NCBI GenBank assembly: GCA_035532215.1
Contig: DATKRK010000064.1
Location: forward strand, 1-14,274
Origin: JAICIG01 sp035532215
GTDB lineage: Bacteria; Planctomycetota; Planctomycetia; Pirellulales; JAICIG01
Direction of reading: 5' to 3'
DNA: 14,274 nucleotides
Part shown: positions 7,120 through 14,155 of the stretch, one piece after another
How positions within the stretch are numbered: the stretch's first letter is position 1
Layout: each line of letters opens with the position of its first letter
Notes under the pieces: model-generated
Databases searched by the model: none
Told to the model about the DNA's origin: nothing
Seen by the model: only the letters and a program-made list of their open reading frames with translations
Made by a program: the position numbers and the translations under genes

Positions 7120-8037
7120 TTACCAGTAAAAGGCGCCCCCATAACCGTAAGAGCCCAACGGCATGCCGTAACCCCCGTAGCCGTAATAGCCCGGAAAGCC
7201 GAAGTAGCCGGGCGGCACGTACAGCCCGCCCGCGCCCGGATACATAAAGGAATACGTGGGGAGATTCAGTTGCGTCGGCCTCAGGTAGCCATAGTACGGA
7301 TATCCATAGACGCCGTACGCATACGGATAGCCGAAGCCGCCGTACGCATACGGATTGCCGAAGCCGCCGACGGCCGTTGCCGAGTAAGGGAAGCCGAAGC
7401 GGCCGAAACCGGCCCAGGCGGACCCGCTATAGCCGCCATAATACGAATTCCCGTAGTAGAAGTACGGGTTGTAGACCGAAAGGCTGGTCCGCCCCGGATA
7501 GTACCAAGACGGGGGGAAATAACGCGAACCATACATGCCCCACCCTAGGCCGTAAGGGGAGCCGAACGCCCCATTGCCCCAGCCATTGCCGAAGCCGTAT
7601 AGCCCGCCGGTCCCCACGCCGCCGCCATAGCCCATCGGCGAAAAGTAGCGGTCGTAGCCGCCATAGAGCGTGGTGTTCGTAAACGGTTCGTCGGGCACTT
7701 GCGAGATGCCTCGGCCGGTCGCCGTGCCGCGTCCGCCGACGTCGGTGGGGCCGTAATTTCGCGGCTCCTGGTAGCGCGAGAGAAACTCGACCGGAACGTA
7801 GTTTCGCGAGGTCGGCGCATTGACCAAGGCCTGGGCTTGGCTCTCGCTGACGGTGCGGCCGCTATCGACCGGCGTCGATCGGTAGCGGCGGATGACTCGG
7901 GTCGCCGGCTGAGAAGCGGCCGCAGACGGATTGCTCGCTTGCGCCCGTTCGGCCGCAAGTGCCTCGGCGCCGAACGTCGTGAGGAGCCCGCCAACGATCA
8001 AGATCACAGCGATTGCCGGCGGCGTAGTTCGGAACAT
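7120..8037 (-). CDS. Gly/Tyr-rich exported protein
   Basis: The 305-aa product starts with a clear signal peptide (MFRTTPPAIAVILIVGGLLTTFGAEALAA), then a polar region of about 90 residues (QVPDEPFTNTTLYGG near its end), then a long tail of GY, YGG, FGYPY and YYG motifs to the C-terminus, FYW being the last three residues. Such low-complexity aromatic/Gly tails suggest an extracytoplasmic, possibly self-associating or surface protein; no enzyme domain is visible. The start at 8037 was preferred over the upstream ATG at 8127 because the signal peptide begins here, and the extra 30 residues look non-coding. Upstream is the 3' end of the feo operon, with a candidate terminator between. Function unknown. 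Confidence 0.75.
   Translation of the reverse strand: MFRTTPPAIAVILIVGGLLTTFGAEALAAERAQASNPSAAASQPATRVIRRYRSTPVDSGRTVSESQAQALVNAPTSRNYVPVEFLSRYQEPRNYGPTDVGGRGTATGRGISQVPDEPFTNTTLYGGYDRYFSPMGYGGGVGTGGLYGFGNGWGNGAFGSPYGLGWGMYGSRYFPPSWYYPGRTSLSVYNPYFYYGNSYYGGYSGSAWAGFGRFGFPYSATAVGGFGNPYAYGGFGYPYAYGVYGYPYYGYLRPTQLNLPTYSFMYPGAGGLYVPPGYFGFPGYYGYGGYGMPLGSYGYGGAFYW
7312..7365 (-). repeat. Two 27-bp tandem repeats in the Gly/Tyr-rich gene
   Basis: Copies 7312-7338 and 7339-7365 differ at one base. They encode the nine-residue unit G-F-G-(N/Y)-P-Y-A-Y-G (residues about 225-242 of the product). The near identity at DNA level points to recent slippage or duplication, and the copy number is likely to vary between relatives. 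Confidence 0.75.
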
Positions 8038-8133
8038 GGCGAAGCTTTCTTGGCATGAGGCGAGCGCTCGGCAAGCGACATTCGCCGGGCGGCCCCTCTC
8101 ATTCAATGCTAAGCCGCACGGACGCAAGGCGTC

Positions 8134-8159
8134 AAGAAAATCGCACGACTCGCGAGTCG
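8134..8159 (-). terminator. Candidate intrinsic terminator of feo operon
   Basis: The perfect palindrome CGACTCGCGAGTCG (8146-8159) lies 17 bp past the stop of the FeoB-associated gene and is followed on the minus strand, after TGCGA, by TTTTCTT (8134-8140). The stem is only about 5-6 bp, so strength is uncertain. It separates the feo operon from the Gly/Tyr-rich gene. Confidence 0.4.
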
Positions 8160-8175
8160 CCCGGCGACGCGTCCG

Positions 8176-8379
8176 TCAGTCTTCGCGCGACAAACGCCGC
8201 GGCGAAAGTTCGAGCGGCACGACCGGCGGCCCGGCGGCCGGGCGAGCGGAGCAGCCGCTGCAGCCGCCGCAGGCACGCGCCGGCTTGACGGCGAACAACC
8301 GCCAAGCCTGACGCAGCAAGTAACCGGCGGCCAAAGCGACGAGACTGAGCGCCGCGATGTTTTGCCCAAGGTCGTTCAT
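8176..8379 (-). CDS. FeoB-associated Cys-rich membrane protein
   Basis: A 67-aa protein, just 23 bp downstream of feoB. It has one N-terminal membrane helix (residues about 8-24, IAALSLVALAAGYLLRQ), a short basic stretch (K32, R35) and a CGGCSGCS motif (C37, C40, C43), the hallmark of the small FeoB-associated Cys-rich proteins (Pfam FeoB_associated). These proteins accompany FeoB and may bind iron or an iron-sulphur cluster or help the transporter; the mechanism is not established. The same frame is open far upstream into feoB, but the ATG at 8379 lies just after the feoB stop and gives the family's expected size. No strong ribosome site is visible, so translational coupling to feoB is likely. 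Confidence 0.8.
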   Translation of the reverse strand: MNDLGQNIAALSLVALAAGYLLRQAWRLFAVKPARACGGCSGCSARPAAGPPVVPLELSPRRLSRED

Positions 8380-8402
8380 CGGTCGTTTACCAAGCGGTTC
8401 CT

Positions 8403-10649
8403 TCAGCCCCAAAGCCACATGCCAAGCTGGTACGTGACCAGCGCCCCCAGGTAGGCCAATCCGGTCATGTAGGCGAACGTGAACGCGGGCCAGCCCCAAC
8501 TGTTCGTCTCGCGCTTGATGACGACCAGCGTCGACGCGCATTGGGCGCACAGCGCGAAGAAGACCATGATCGACAGCGCCACCGGAAGATTGAACACCTG
8601 TCGCTCGCTTCCTGCCCAAGTGGCGTGCTGCAGCGCGTTTTGCAATCGCAGTTGGCCTTCTCTGTCTTCGATGTCGACGTCCTCGCCCAGATCGTAGATG
8701 ATTCCGAGCGTGGCCACGACGACTTCGCGCGCGGGGAACGAGGCGATTACCGCGCAGCCGATCCGCCAATCCCAGCCCAAGGGCCGCACCGCGGGTTCGA
8801 TGGTCCGCCCCATGCGGCCCAAAATGCTCTGGCGGTTGTAGGCGCCGGCGATCTGATTGTTCGTTTCGGCCAGTTCGTCCTCGATTGCCGCGCGGCGCCG
8901 GTCTTCCGCAGGCAGTTCGGCCAGCCGGGCTTCGAGCGACTCGATCCGCGCGCGGTACGGCCCTTCAACCAATTCGGCGTCGTGCGGATAGTACAGCGCG
9001 GCCCAAACGACGATCGACACGGCCACGACCAGCGTGCCCGCACGGCGGACGAAAGCCCAGCCGCGGTCGAACATGCGGTACGCCACCGTGCCCAGCGACG
9101 GCCACTTGTAGCTGGGCAGTTCCATGACGAATGGCGGCGTTGGGCCGCGGAGCAACGTCTTTTTCAAGATAAACGCCACGACCACCGCGGCCGCGATGCC
9201 GACCAGGTACATGGCCGTCATCGTCAAGCCTTGCAGCCCTAGAAAGCCGCGAGCATACGAGCGGTCGGGCACGAAGGCCGCAATCAAGATCGTGTAGACG
9301 GGCAAGCGCGCGCTACAGCTCATCAAGGGCGCCACCAGGATCGTCGTCAGCCGGTCGCGGCGGTTTTCGATCACCCGCGTGGCCATCACGCCGGGGATCG
9401 CGCAGGCGAACGACGAAAGCAGCGGAATGAACGACTTGCCGCTCAACCCCACGCGCACCATCAGCTTGTCCATCAGATAGGCGGCCCGGGCCATGTAGCC
9501 GCAATCTTCGAGCACGGCGATGAAGAAAAACAGGATCATGATCTGCGGCACGAAGATCACCACGCCGCCCACGCCGCCGATCAGGCCCTGGACCAACAAA
9601 TCTCTCAGCGCGCCGGCGGCCATGCGGCTTTCGATCCAGCCGCCGGCGGCCGCGGCGCCGGCGTCGATCCATTCCATGGGCCAGGAGGCGAGACGAAACA
9701 CCGACTGAAACACCAGCACCATCATCAGCAGGAAGAACAGCGTGCCGTAGAAGCGGTGCGTGAGCGCGTGGTCGATGCGGTCGCTCAAGGTCGCCCGCCG
9801 TTCGGCTGGCCGAGTGACGACGCCCTCTAAGACTCTTCCGACCCAGGCGTAGCGCGCCATGGCTTCGACGGCCGGCGCCGGCAAACCCGCCGCGGCCAAT
9901 CGGGCGCGCGCCGCACGCAGTTCCGCGGCCAGCAACGGCGAATGCTCGGGCAGCAGATGGCCTTCCAGATAGCCGGACGAGTCCAGCAGCAGGCGCTCGA
10001 TCAAGTAGCGCGGCAGCACGGGCGATCCGCTGGCGGCGTTGCGCTCGGCCAGCGAAACGGCCAGCCGCTCGACCTCGTCGCGGAAGGCGAGCGGAAAGGG
10101 GCTCTCGCGCGGCCCGACTTTTTGCCCTGCCGCGGCCGCGAGCCCCGTTTTGAGTTCATCCAGCCCGAGCTTGCGGTTGGCCTGCACTTCGATCACCGGC
10201 ACGCCCAACTGCCGCCGCAGCCGCTCCAGGTCGATCGCGATGCCGCGATCGCGCGCCACGTCGATCATGTTCAGCGCCACGACCGTCGGCAAGCGAAGTT
10301 CCAGCACCTGGCTGACCAGATAGAGATTGCGCTCCAGGTTGCTGGCATCGACGATGCACAGCACCGCGTCGGGCAGCGGGGCGTCGCTGCGGCGGCCGAG
10401 CAGCACGTCGACCGTCACCATCTCGTCGAGCGAGCGCGGCGCCAGGCTATAGGCGCCGGGCAGATCGATCAGCGTGAAACGCCGTCCGGCGTGCGAGAGC
10501 TGGCCGAGTTTCTTCTCGACCGTGACGCCCGGATAATTGCCCACCTGCTGACGCACGCCGGCCAGCGCATTGAACAAGGTCGATTTGCCGGTGTTCGGGT
10601 TGCCGATCAAGGCCACCGTTGAGAGCGAATCGACCGCGGCGACTGGCAT
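8403..10649 (-). CDS. feoB: Ferrous iron transport protein B
   Basis: The 748-aa inner-membrane Fe(II) transporter has a cytosolic G domain. Seen: G1 GNPNTGKST (16-24), switch I region NYPGVTVEKK (38-47), G3 DLPG (62-65), G4 NMID (127-130), a G5-like QANRKLG, a helical S-domain, and then the membrane core with the two Gate regions including SFACAIPGVMATR and LMSCSARLPVY, whose Cys and Pro are conserved. The last third carries an extracytoplasmic, strongly charged stretch (EGPYRARIESLEARLAEL...EDELAETNNQIAGAYNRQ) predicted to be coiled coil; this insert is longer than in the E. coli protein and may be a lineage feature. The ATG at 10649 has no Shine-Dalgarno. It follows two feoA genes, separated from them by 130 bp containing stem-loops. 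Confidence 0.97.
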   Translation of the reverse strand: MPVAAVDSLSTVALIGNPNTGKSTLFNALAGVRQQVGNYPGVTVEKKLGQLSHAGRRFTLIDLPGAYSLAPRSLDEMVTVDVLLGRRSDAPLPDAVLCIVDASNLERNLYLVSQVLELRLPTVVALNMIDVARDRGIAIDLERLRRQLGVPVIEVQANRKLGLDELKTGLAAAAGQKVGPRESPFPLAFRDEVERLAVSLAERNAASGSPVLPRYLIERLLLDSSGYLEGHLLPEHSPLLAAELRAARARLAAAGLPAPAVEAMARYAWVGRVLEGVVTRPAERRATLSDRIDHALTHRFYGTLFFLLMMVLVFQSVFRLASWPMEWIDAGAAAAGGWIESRMAAGALRDLLVQGLIGGVGGVVIFVPQIMILFFFIAVLEDCGYMARAAYLMDKLMVRVGLSGKSFIPLLSSFACAIPGVMATRVIENRRDRLTTILVAPLMSCSARLPVYTILIAAFVPDRSYARGFLGLQGLTMTAMYLVGIAAAVVVAFILKKTLLRGPTPPFVMELPSYKWPSLGTVAYRMFDRGWAFVRRAGTLVVAVSIVVWAALYYPHDAELVEGPYRARIESLEARLAELPAEDRRRAAIEDELAETNNQIAGAYNRQSILGRMGRTIEPAVRPLGWDWRIGCAVIASFPAREVVVATLGIIYDLGEDVDIEDREGQLRLQNALQHATWAGSERQVFNLPVALSIMVFFALCAQCASTLVVIKRETNSWGWPAFTFAYMTGLAYLGALVTYQLGMWLWG

Positions 10650-10696
10650 GGCAGGCAGGAATTTCGAGGGATGAATTCAGACTGCGGCGATTCACG

Positions 10697-10756
10697 CTAA
10701 GGCGAAGCGTTAGCGAGGCAACGCCGCCGTACGTCCTCGCTTACGCTTCGGGTTAG
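10697..10756. repeat. Planctomycete-type inverted repeat between feoA and feoB
   Basis: Arms 10697-10718 (ends CGAAGCGTTAGCGAGG) and 10735-10756 (reverse complement CCCGAAGCGTAAGCGAGG and flanks) pair at 19 of 22 positions around a 16-nt spacer. This GAAGCGTAAGCGAGG palindrome is, to my knowledge, one of the commonest dispersed repeats in planctomycete genomes and gives LTRSVSEDV when translated by gene callers. It lies within the transcribed feo operon, so it forms a stem in the mRNA ahead of feoB, where it could affect processing or the feoA/feoB ratio. Confidence 0.75.
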
Positions 10757-10760
10757 TAGG

Positions 10761-10790
10761 GGCTGGCGAGCCGTCTGGTTCACGCCAGCC
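10761..10790 (-). repeat. 8-bp stem-loop at feoA stop codon
   Basis: GGCTGGCG (10761-10768) and CGCCAGCC (10783-10790) form a perfect 8-bp stem with a 14-nt loop holding the stop codon of the second feoA (10780-10782). No T-run follows on the minus strand. With the adjacent repeat at 10697-10756 it makes the feoA-feoB junction strongly structured in the mRNA. Confidence 0.45.
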
Positions 10791-11010
10791 GCTCGACGGC
10801 GACTTTGGAAGCCTCGCTCTTGCGAACGCTCAATCGATAGCCGCGCACTTCCAATTCCAACGGATCGCCGAGCGGAGCGGTTCCGACCACGGCGAGCTCG
10901 ATGCCGGGCGTCAGACCCATTTCCAGCAACCGCATGCTGACATCGTCGCCGCCGCTGACTTCGAGCACTCGGGCGCGGCCGCCCACGGGCAACTCTGCCA
11001 GCGAACTCAA
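10780..11010 (-). CDS. feoA: FeoA family protein (second copy)
   Basis: A 76-aa SH3-like FeoA domain: AELPVGGRARVLEV, then MRLLEMGLTPGIELAVVGTAPLGDPLELEVRGYRLSVRKSEA, which holds the typical 'LLeMGlxpGtxvxvvxxaPxGdPlxvxvrGxxlxLRxxeA' pattern almost throughout. FeoA is a small cytosolic partner of FeoB, thought to modulate transport or complex assembly. The ATG overlaps the stop of the first feoA by 4 bp (ATGA, 11007-11010), so the two are translationally coupled. Of the two copies this one is nearer the FeoA consensus. Confidence 0.93.
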   Translation of the reverse strand: MSSLAELPVGGRARVLEVSGGDDVSMRLLEMGLTPGIELAVVGTAPLGDPLELEVRGYRLSVRKSEASKVAVERLA

Positions 11011-11255
11011 CGCGACGCTCCCGGCTTGACCAGTACGCTGACCATTTCGTCGGGCCGAAAGCAGAGCTTTTGCGAACCGAGCCGCAGAATGCAGGGGTTG
11101 CCGGAGCGCACCATTTCAATGTCGGCCCCGTCGCGCAAACCCAACTCGTGCAGCCGGTGAACCTGATCGGCGCCGCCTAAGACCGCAGCCACCACCGCCT
11201 TGCGGCCCGAGGTCAATTGACCTAAAGGGATCAAATCATAGGCCATTTCGGTCAC
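11007..11255 (-). CDS. feoA: FeoA family protein (first, divergent copy)
   Basis: An 82-aa FeoA-like protein starting the feo operon. Seen: IPLGQLTSGRKAVVAAVLG, then VHRLHELGLRDGADIEMVRSGNPCILRLGSQKLCFRPDEMVSV, which aligns with the FeoA pattern but carries RSGNPCILRLG in place of the usual aPxGdPxxv and two Cys (NPC and KLC). The GTG at 11255 is chosen as start because GGAG stands 7 nt before it; the ATG three codons later would be too far from it. Tandem feoA genes before feoB are known in several phyla. The divergent copy may have a specialised role. Confidence 0.9.
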   Translation of the reverse strand: MTEMAYDLIPLGQLTSGRKAVVAAVLGGADQVHRLHELGLRDGADIEMVRSGNPCILRLGSQKLCFRPDEMVSVLVKPGASR

Positions 11256-11294
11256 CGGATATCTCCAATACGCTCGCGGCTTTGGATCTCTAAT

Positions 11295-11309
11295 TGCGAC
11301 TGCGTCTCA
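11295..11309 (-). promoter_or_regulatory. Candidate Fur-like operator
   Basis: TGCGACTGCGTCTCA is an imperfect 7-1-7 palindrome (TGnGAC at both ends) of the type bound by Fur proteins, 40 bp before the first feoA start and just after the candidate -10 box at 11320-11325, where a bound repressor would block transcription in iron-rich conditions. It matches the classic 19-bp Fur box only partly, so the call rests on symmetry, place and the iron-uptake operon behind it. Confidence 0.4.
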
Positions 11310-11319
11310 GTCCGGCTTT

Positions 11320-11347
11320 ATTCTAGAGAGTTTCTCGGCCTAAGCAA
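11320..11347 (-). promoter_or_regulatory. Candidate sigma70-type promoter of feo operon
   Basis: On the minus strand TTGCTT (11342-11347) and TAGAAT (11320-11325) are 16 bp apart, giving a predicted start near 11313 and a leader of about 58 nt. The -10 box matches five of six consensus bases, the -35 box only three. The overlap of the start region with the Fur-like site strengthens both calls. Confidence 0.4.
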
Positions 11348-11553
11348 CGGTTTTCTTTCAGGTGCGCTTTATAAATGTCAAAGCTGGCTGTCATTTTGGC
11401 AGATACCGCAGCAGCGAGCGAGAGGGCGTGTGATCTCAAAACGTGTACAATTGAAAAGTGCTGGTCTTGCGATCCTCTTTCAAAAGTAGAAGTTAGGTCG
11501 AGAAGTCTGGAATTTGCAATAGCCCAAAACAGATCGAGCTTAGGGGGCAGGTC

Positions 11554-11850
11554 GTGGCGGAAAAGCTTCCCGAAAAGATTGTTCGGCAAATCGAAAAAGC
11601 TGCATTGCCAACGGGCGGCTCCGTCCCATTCGAGCCGAAACTCGTCAAAAACAGAAATGGAAATCCAGTCATCAAGAAAGACGTAATTACACACGGTCCC
11701 AAAAAGGGCAAAGTGGGGTACGTCGATGTGAAAGGGAGAATCTGGATCAAGGACCGCGCTCACGCAGGCGATCCCGATCATTGGGACGTCCAGGAGGATG
11801 GCGGACAAAAATATATCCGCGTCGATCTCCAAGGGGATGAGTTGACCTAA
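11554..11850 (+). CDS. Orphan polymorphic-toxin-like domain protein (HWDVQ motif)
   Basis: A 98-aa basic protein with an N-terminal helix (AEKLPEKIVRQIEKAAL), then VPFEPKLVKNRNGNPV, then KKGKVGYVDVKGRIWIKD, HWDVQED and a final YIRVDLQGDEL. The arrangement 'G-Y-D-G-x-W-x-D ... HWDVQ ... V-x-x-x-G' recalls the C-terminal toxin domains of polymorphic or contact-dependent systems, possibly a ribonuclease of colicin E3-like fold, but I cannot name the exact family. If so, it stands alone: there is no long N-terminal delivery region, so it may be an orphan toxin cassette or an intracellular toxin. The GTG at 11554 has AGGGGG 6 nt before it, and the frame is closed by a stop at 11494. The region is more A/T-rich than its neighbours. 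The likely partner follows 34 bp later. Confidence 0.6.
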   Translation: MAEKLPEKIVRQIEKAALPTGGSVPFEPKLVKNRNGNPVIKKDVITHGPKKGKVGYVDVKGRIWIKDRAHAGDPDHWDVQEDGGQKYIRVDLQGDELT

Positions 11851-11884
11851 TCGAACGGAACTCATTGTAGACGGCGATAATTCT

Positions 11885-12319
11885 ATGGCTACGACAAGAA
11901 AGACGCGGGCAAGTCGCAAAACGGGCCTCGGCTCGGTCGTGTTATTGGCAAACGGCGCCTCGGGTTCTTGGGAGATTGCGATCGACGAAACAGCGTCGGG
12001 CGCCGGCCGATGGTGGGCTCAAATCGAGGGGCCCACGGCGACCTTTTATTTTGAAATCCCTGGCGTGGATATCGTTGGCAAGATGATTGAGTTTCTTGAA
12101 CACGCGCAGGCGAGTCTACAAAGAGCGTGCTCGCTCGTGATTAGCAAACCGAAGGAGAACCGGGTTGCGCTCGTCAAGGACGAGGAATACGCAGACCGCT
12201 TTTTCCTAACATTGGGCTCGTCCGAGAAGCCGTTGGCTCGGTTCGTCCTTACCGGCCCGGATGTCTCGCAAATTGCCGCGGCATTGCGGCAGGTTCAAGA
12301 AGACTTCGACGAAGAATAA
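11885..12319 (+). CDS. Probable immunity or partner protein
   Basis: A 144-aa protein I do not recognise by sequence. It has a basic N-terminus (TTRKTRASRKT), then strand-rich sequence (VVLLANGASGSWEIAIDETASGAGRWWAQIEGP) with W and G pairs, a central helix (IVGKMIEFLEHAQASLQRA), more strands, and an acidic C-terminus ending DFDEE. Such alpha/beta, acidic-tailed proteins of 100-150 aa placed just after a toxin domain are typical of immunity proteins, and the acidic end would suit a basic RNase toxin. The assignment is from position and composition only. The ATG has no clear Shine-Dalgarno; coupling to the toxin gene is possible. Confidence 0.5.
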   Translation: MATTRKTRASRKTGLGSVVLLANGASGSWEIAIDETASGAGRWWAQIEGPTATFYFEIPGVDIVGKMIEFLEHAQASLQRACSLVISKPKENRVALVKDEEYADRFFLTLGSSEKPLARFVLTGPDVSQIAAALRQVQEDFDEE

Positions 12320-12362
12320 GACGGCCGGGCCGACGTTTCGAAAATCCGCCAGCAGATCGTAT

Positions 12363-13925
12363 TTACTTGCCCGCCGGCGCCAGCTTCAGCGGCAAACCGC
12401 CCCAGACGACCTGGGTGAGATTGCCCCGATAGCCGGCCAGGTTGTCGCTGGGGCTGTCGACGATGCTGCCGAGAATCAGCACGCGATCGGCGGGAGAGAA
12501 CGCCGGTTCCGGCGGTTGGCGGCTGTAGACGACCACGGTGCGCGGAACGCCCAGCAATACGAGTTGGATGCGATACAAGGGCCCTTCGGCCGCCACGGCT
12601 TGCACCGTACCGGCCAGCGCGATGCCGTTGGTCAACCGCTGGCTATCGTCGAGCCGGGCGCCCGCCAGCCGTCCGATGATTTGGGCCTTCCCGCGGTCGT
12701 CGGCGACTTGCAGCAACGCTTCGACAAGCTGCTCTCGCAACCGCTCGCGCTCGGCGTTGTCGGGCGCGAGTTGGGCGAACGTGACCGTGTCGGCCAATTC
12801 GCAGAGTCGATCGAAGGCCTCGGCCGTCAGGCCGCGCACCGGCTTGCCGTGACAATGCGGGCAGCGCGAGCGTTGCCCTTCGGCGGTCACGCCCGGCTTG
12901 GCGCCGGCGGGCGGTTCTCGCAATACATAGCCCGTGGAGTGACAGTGCTCGCAGCCGATTGCATCGCCGGCCTTTGCCAGCGCCGCCCACAGGTCGTCGG
13001 CCGTGTACGCGTTGAAACCTCGCGGGCCGAGGGCAATCTCTGCGGCTGCACGCGGCGAACTGGCGGGATTCTTCGGCGCCGCTTCTTCTACAGCGCCAGA
13101 GGCGGGTTTGTCGGCCAGCGAATCGAACGAAACGGGGTTGGCAAACTCCGCATTGCCGGGCGCAGCCGAGGCGTTGCGTTGCGCCGCGGCCAGTTGCGCG
13201 GCCTCGATTGGGGCGTCAAGAGTGGAGGCCGGTTCAGCGGGCTCGGATTCGTGGGGCCCAGATTCGCCGGGTTCATCGAGCAAATCGGCCAAGCTGCGTC
13301 TATCGGCCTCGCCGCGAGAGACGCCGCGACGCGCGTCGGAACGCTCGCGCTTGGCTCGCTTGGCGGGCAGCATCCAAGCCGGCAGCTTGTCGCGCAATTC
13401 GAGGAAATCGGCCTGGGGGCCGCCCACCCAGAGCAGCACGTAATAGCCGATGGCCAACCCCAGCACGCCGCCCAGCGCCATGCCGACGAAGTGGCCGAAC
13501 AAGCCGAGCGTCGAAGTCGCTGCCTTTGGCCGCGGGGCCGAACGAACCGCGTAAGCGGGTTGCTCGGCCGGTTCAACCAGTTCTTGTTGCTCTTCCGCCG
13601 GCGCTTCGCTCTCGGCGGCGGCCGGTTCGAGGTTTTCAGCGGTCTGGGCCGATTCGGCGGACGGGGGCGGGACTTCGCCGTGCGGCGGCTCGGCTTCAGG
13701 GACCGCCGGCGACTGGGCCTCTGACAATGGGGCCTCTGGCGACTGGGCCGCCGCTTCCGCCTCGATTTCGATTGCCGCTGGCGGAAAGGGCACGCCATCG
13801 GCAAGGATTTCCGCGGCGGGGAATTCTGCCGAGCATAACGGGCAGCGCAGTCGTCGTTGCGGGTCGGCTTGGTCGGCCACCGTCAGATCGCGATGGCAAG
13901 CGGGACACGAGGAAATGCAGGGCAT
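12363..13925 (-). CDS. Zinc-ribbon, single-pass membrane protein
   Basis: The 520-aa protein begins with a zinc ribbon (CPAC at 7-10 and CPLC at 28-31), followed by a long Pro/Glu/Ala-rich, acidic linker (about 40-135), one membrane span (about 140-168, GLFGHFVGMALGGVLGLAIGYYVLLW), a second acidic/Ala-rich linker, and then a C-terminal domain carrying CEHCHSTG (C325, C328) and CPHCHGK (C355, C358). The two pairs look like a DnaJ-type zinc ribbon (CxxCxG); both also read as CXXCH, so haem binding cannot be excluded but is unlikely on the cytosolic side. The last part is strand-rich. The start at 13925 has GGAGGG just upstream; the longer frame to 14147 would cross the candidate promoter at 14127. 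Function unknown; proteins of this plan are common in planctomycetes to my knowledge. Confidence 0.65.
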   Translation of the reverse strand: MPCISSCPACHRDLTVADQADPQRRLRCPLCSAEFPAAEILADGVPFPPAAIEIEAEAAAQSPEAPLSEAQSPAVPEAEPPHGEVPPPSAESAQTAENLEPAAAESEAPAEEQQELVEPAEQPAYAVRSAPRPKAATSTLGLFGHFVGMALGGVLGLAIGYYVLLWVGGPQADFLELRDKLPAWMLPAKRAKRERSDARRGVSRGEADRRSLADLLDEPGESGPHESEPAEPASTLDAPIEAAQLAAAQRNASAAPGNAEFANPVSFDSLADKPASGAVEEAAPKNPASSPRAAAEIALGPRGFNAYTADDLWAALAKAGDAIGCEHCHSTGYVLREPPAGAKPGVTAEGQRSRCPHCHGKPVRGLTAEAFDRLCELADTVTFAQLAPDNAERERLREQLVEALLQVADDRGKAQIIGRLAGARLDDSQRLTNGIALAGTVQAVAAEGPLYRIQLVLLGVPRTVVVYSRQPPEPAFSPADRVLILGSIVDSPSDNLAGYRGNLTQVVWGGLPLKLAPAGK

Positions 13926-14126
13926 AGCGCCCTCCGGCGACGACGGGACCCCCTTGGCGGTGCAGTTTAACGGCGTCGGGATTTCGATCCTAGGCCGGTT
14001 CCCAGACGGCAAAAGCCCCAAAGGCAGGAGCGACGACAGCTCGATCGCACCGGGGTTGCCCTCGCGGGCAAAATAAAAAATAAATCGGGCATTGTCATTG
14101 CTGCCGACAGGGGACGCGTGCGGAGG

Positions 14127-14155
14127 GTTAAATCCAATACCGTTCAATTAGTCAA
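14127..14155 (-). promoter_or_regulatory. Candidate sigma70-type promoter of zinc-ribbon gene
   Basis: On the minus strand TTGACT (14150-14155) and TTTAAC (14127-14132) stand 17 bp apart, matching five and four of six consensus bases. The start would lie near 14120, giving a leader of nearly 200 nt (13926-14120) before the ATG at 13925. The leader holds a GC-rich hairpin TTGCCC/GGGCAA (14056-14061, 14066-14071) and an A/T-rich stretch beside it. Confidence 0.4.

Noticed and set aside
11323..11919. 198-codon minus-strand frame opposite the toxin-like gene
   Set aside because: Hydrophobic look, but no ribosome site, and the plus-strand gene has an SD sequence, a recognisable motif and a neighbour in the same direction.
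12261..13724. 487-codon plus-strand frame over the zinc-ribbon gene
   Set aside because: Arg/Gly-rich product, no ribosome site, and it lies antisense to the better-supported gene with Cys pairs and a membrane span.
14056..14084. TTGCCC/GGGCAA hairpin with A/T-rich flank as a terminator
   Set aside because: The A-rich side lies on the wrong side of the hairpin for termination on the minus strand, and no plus-strand gene needs one here.
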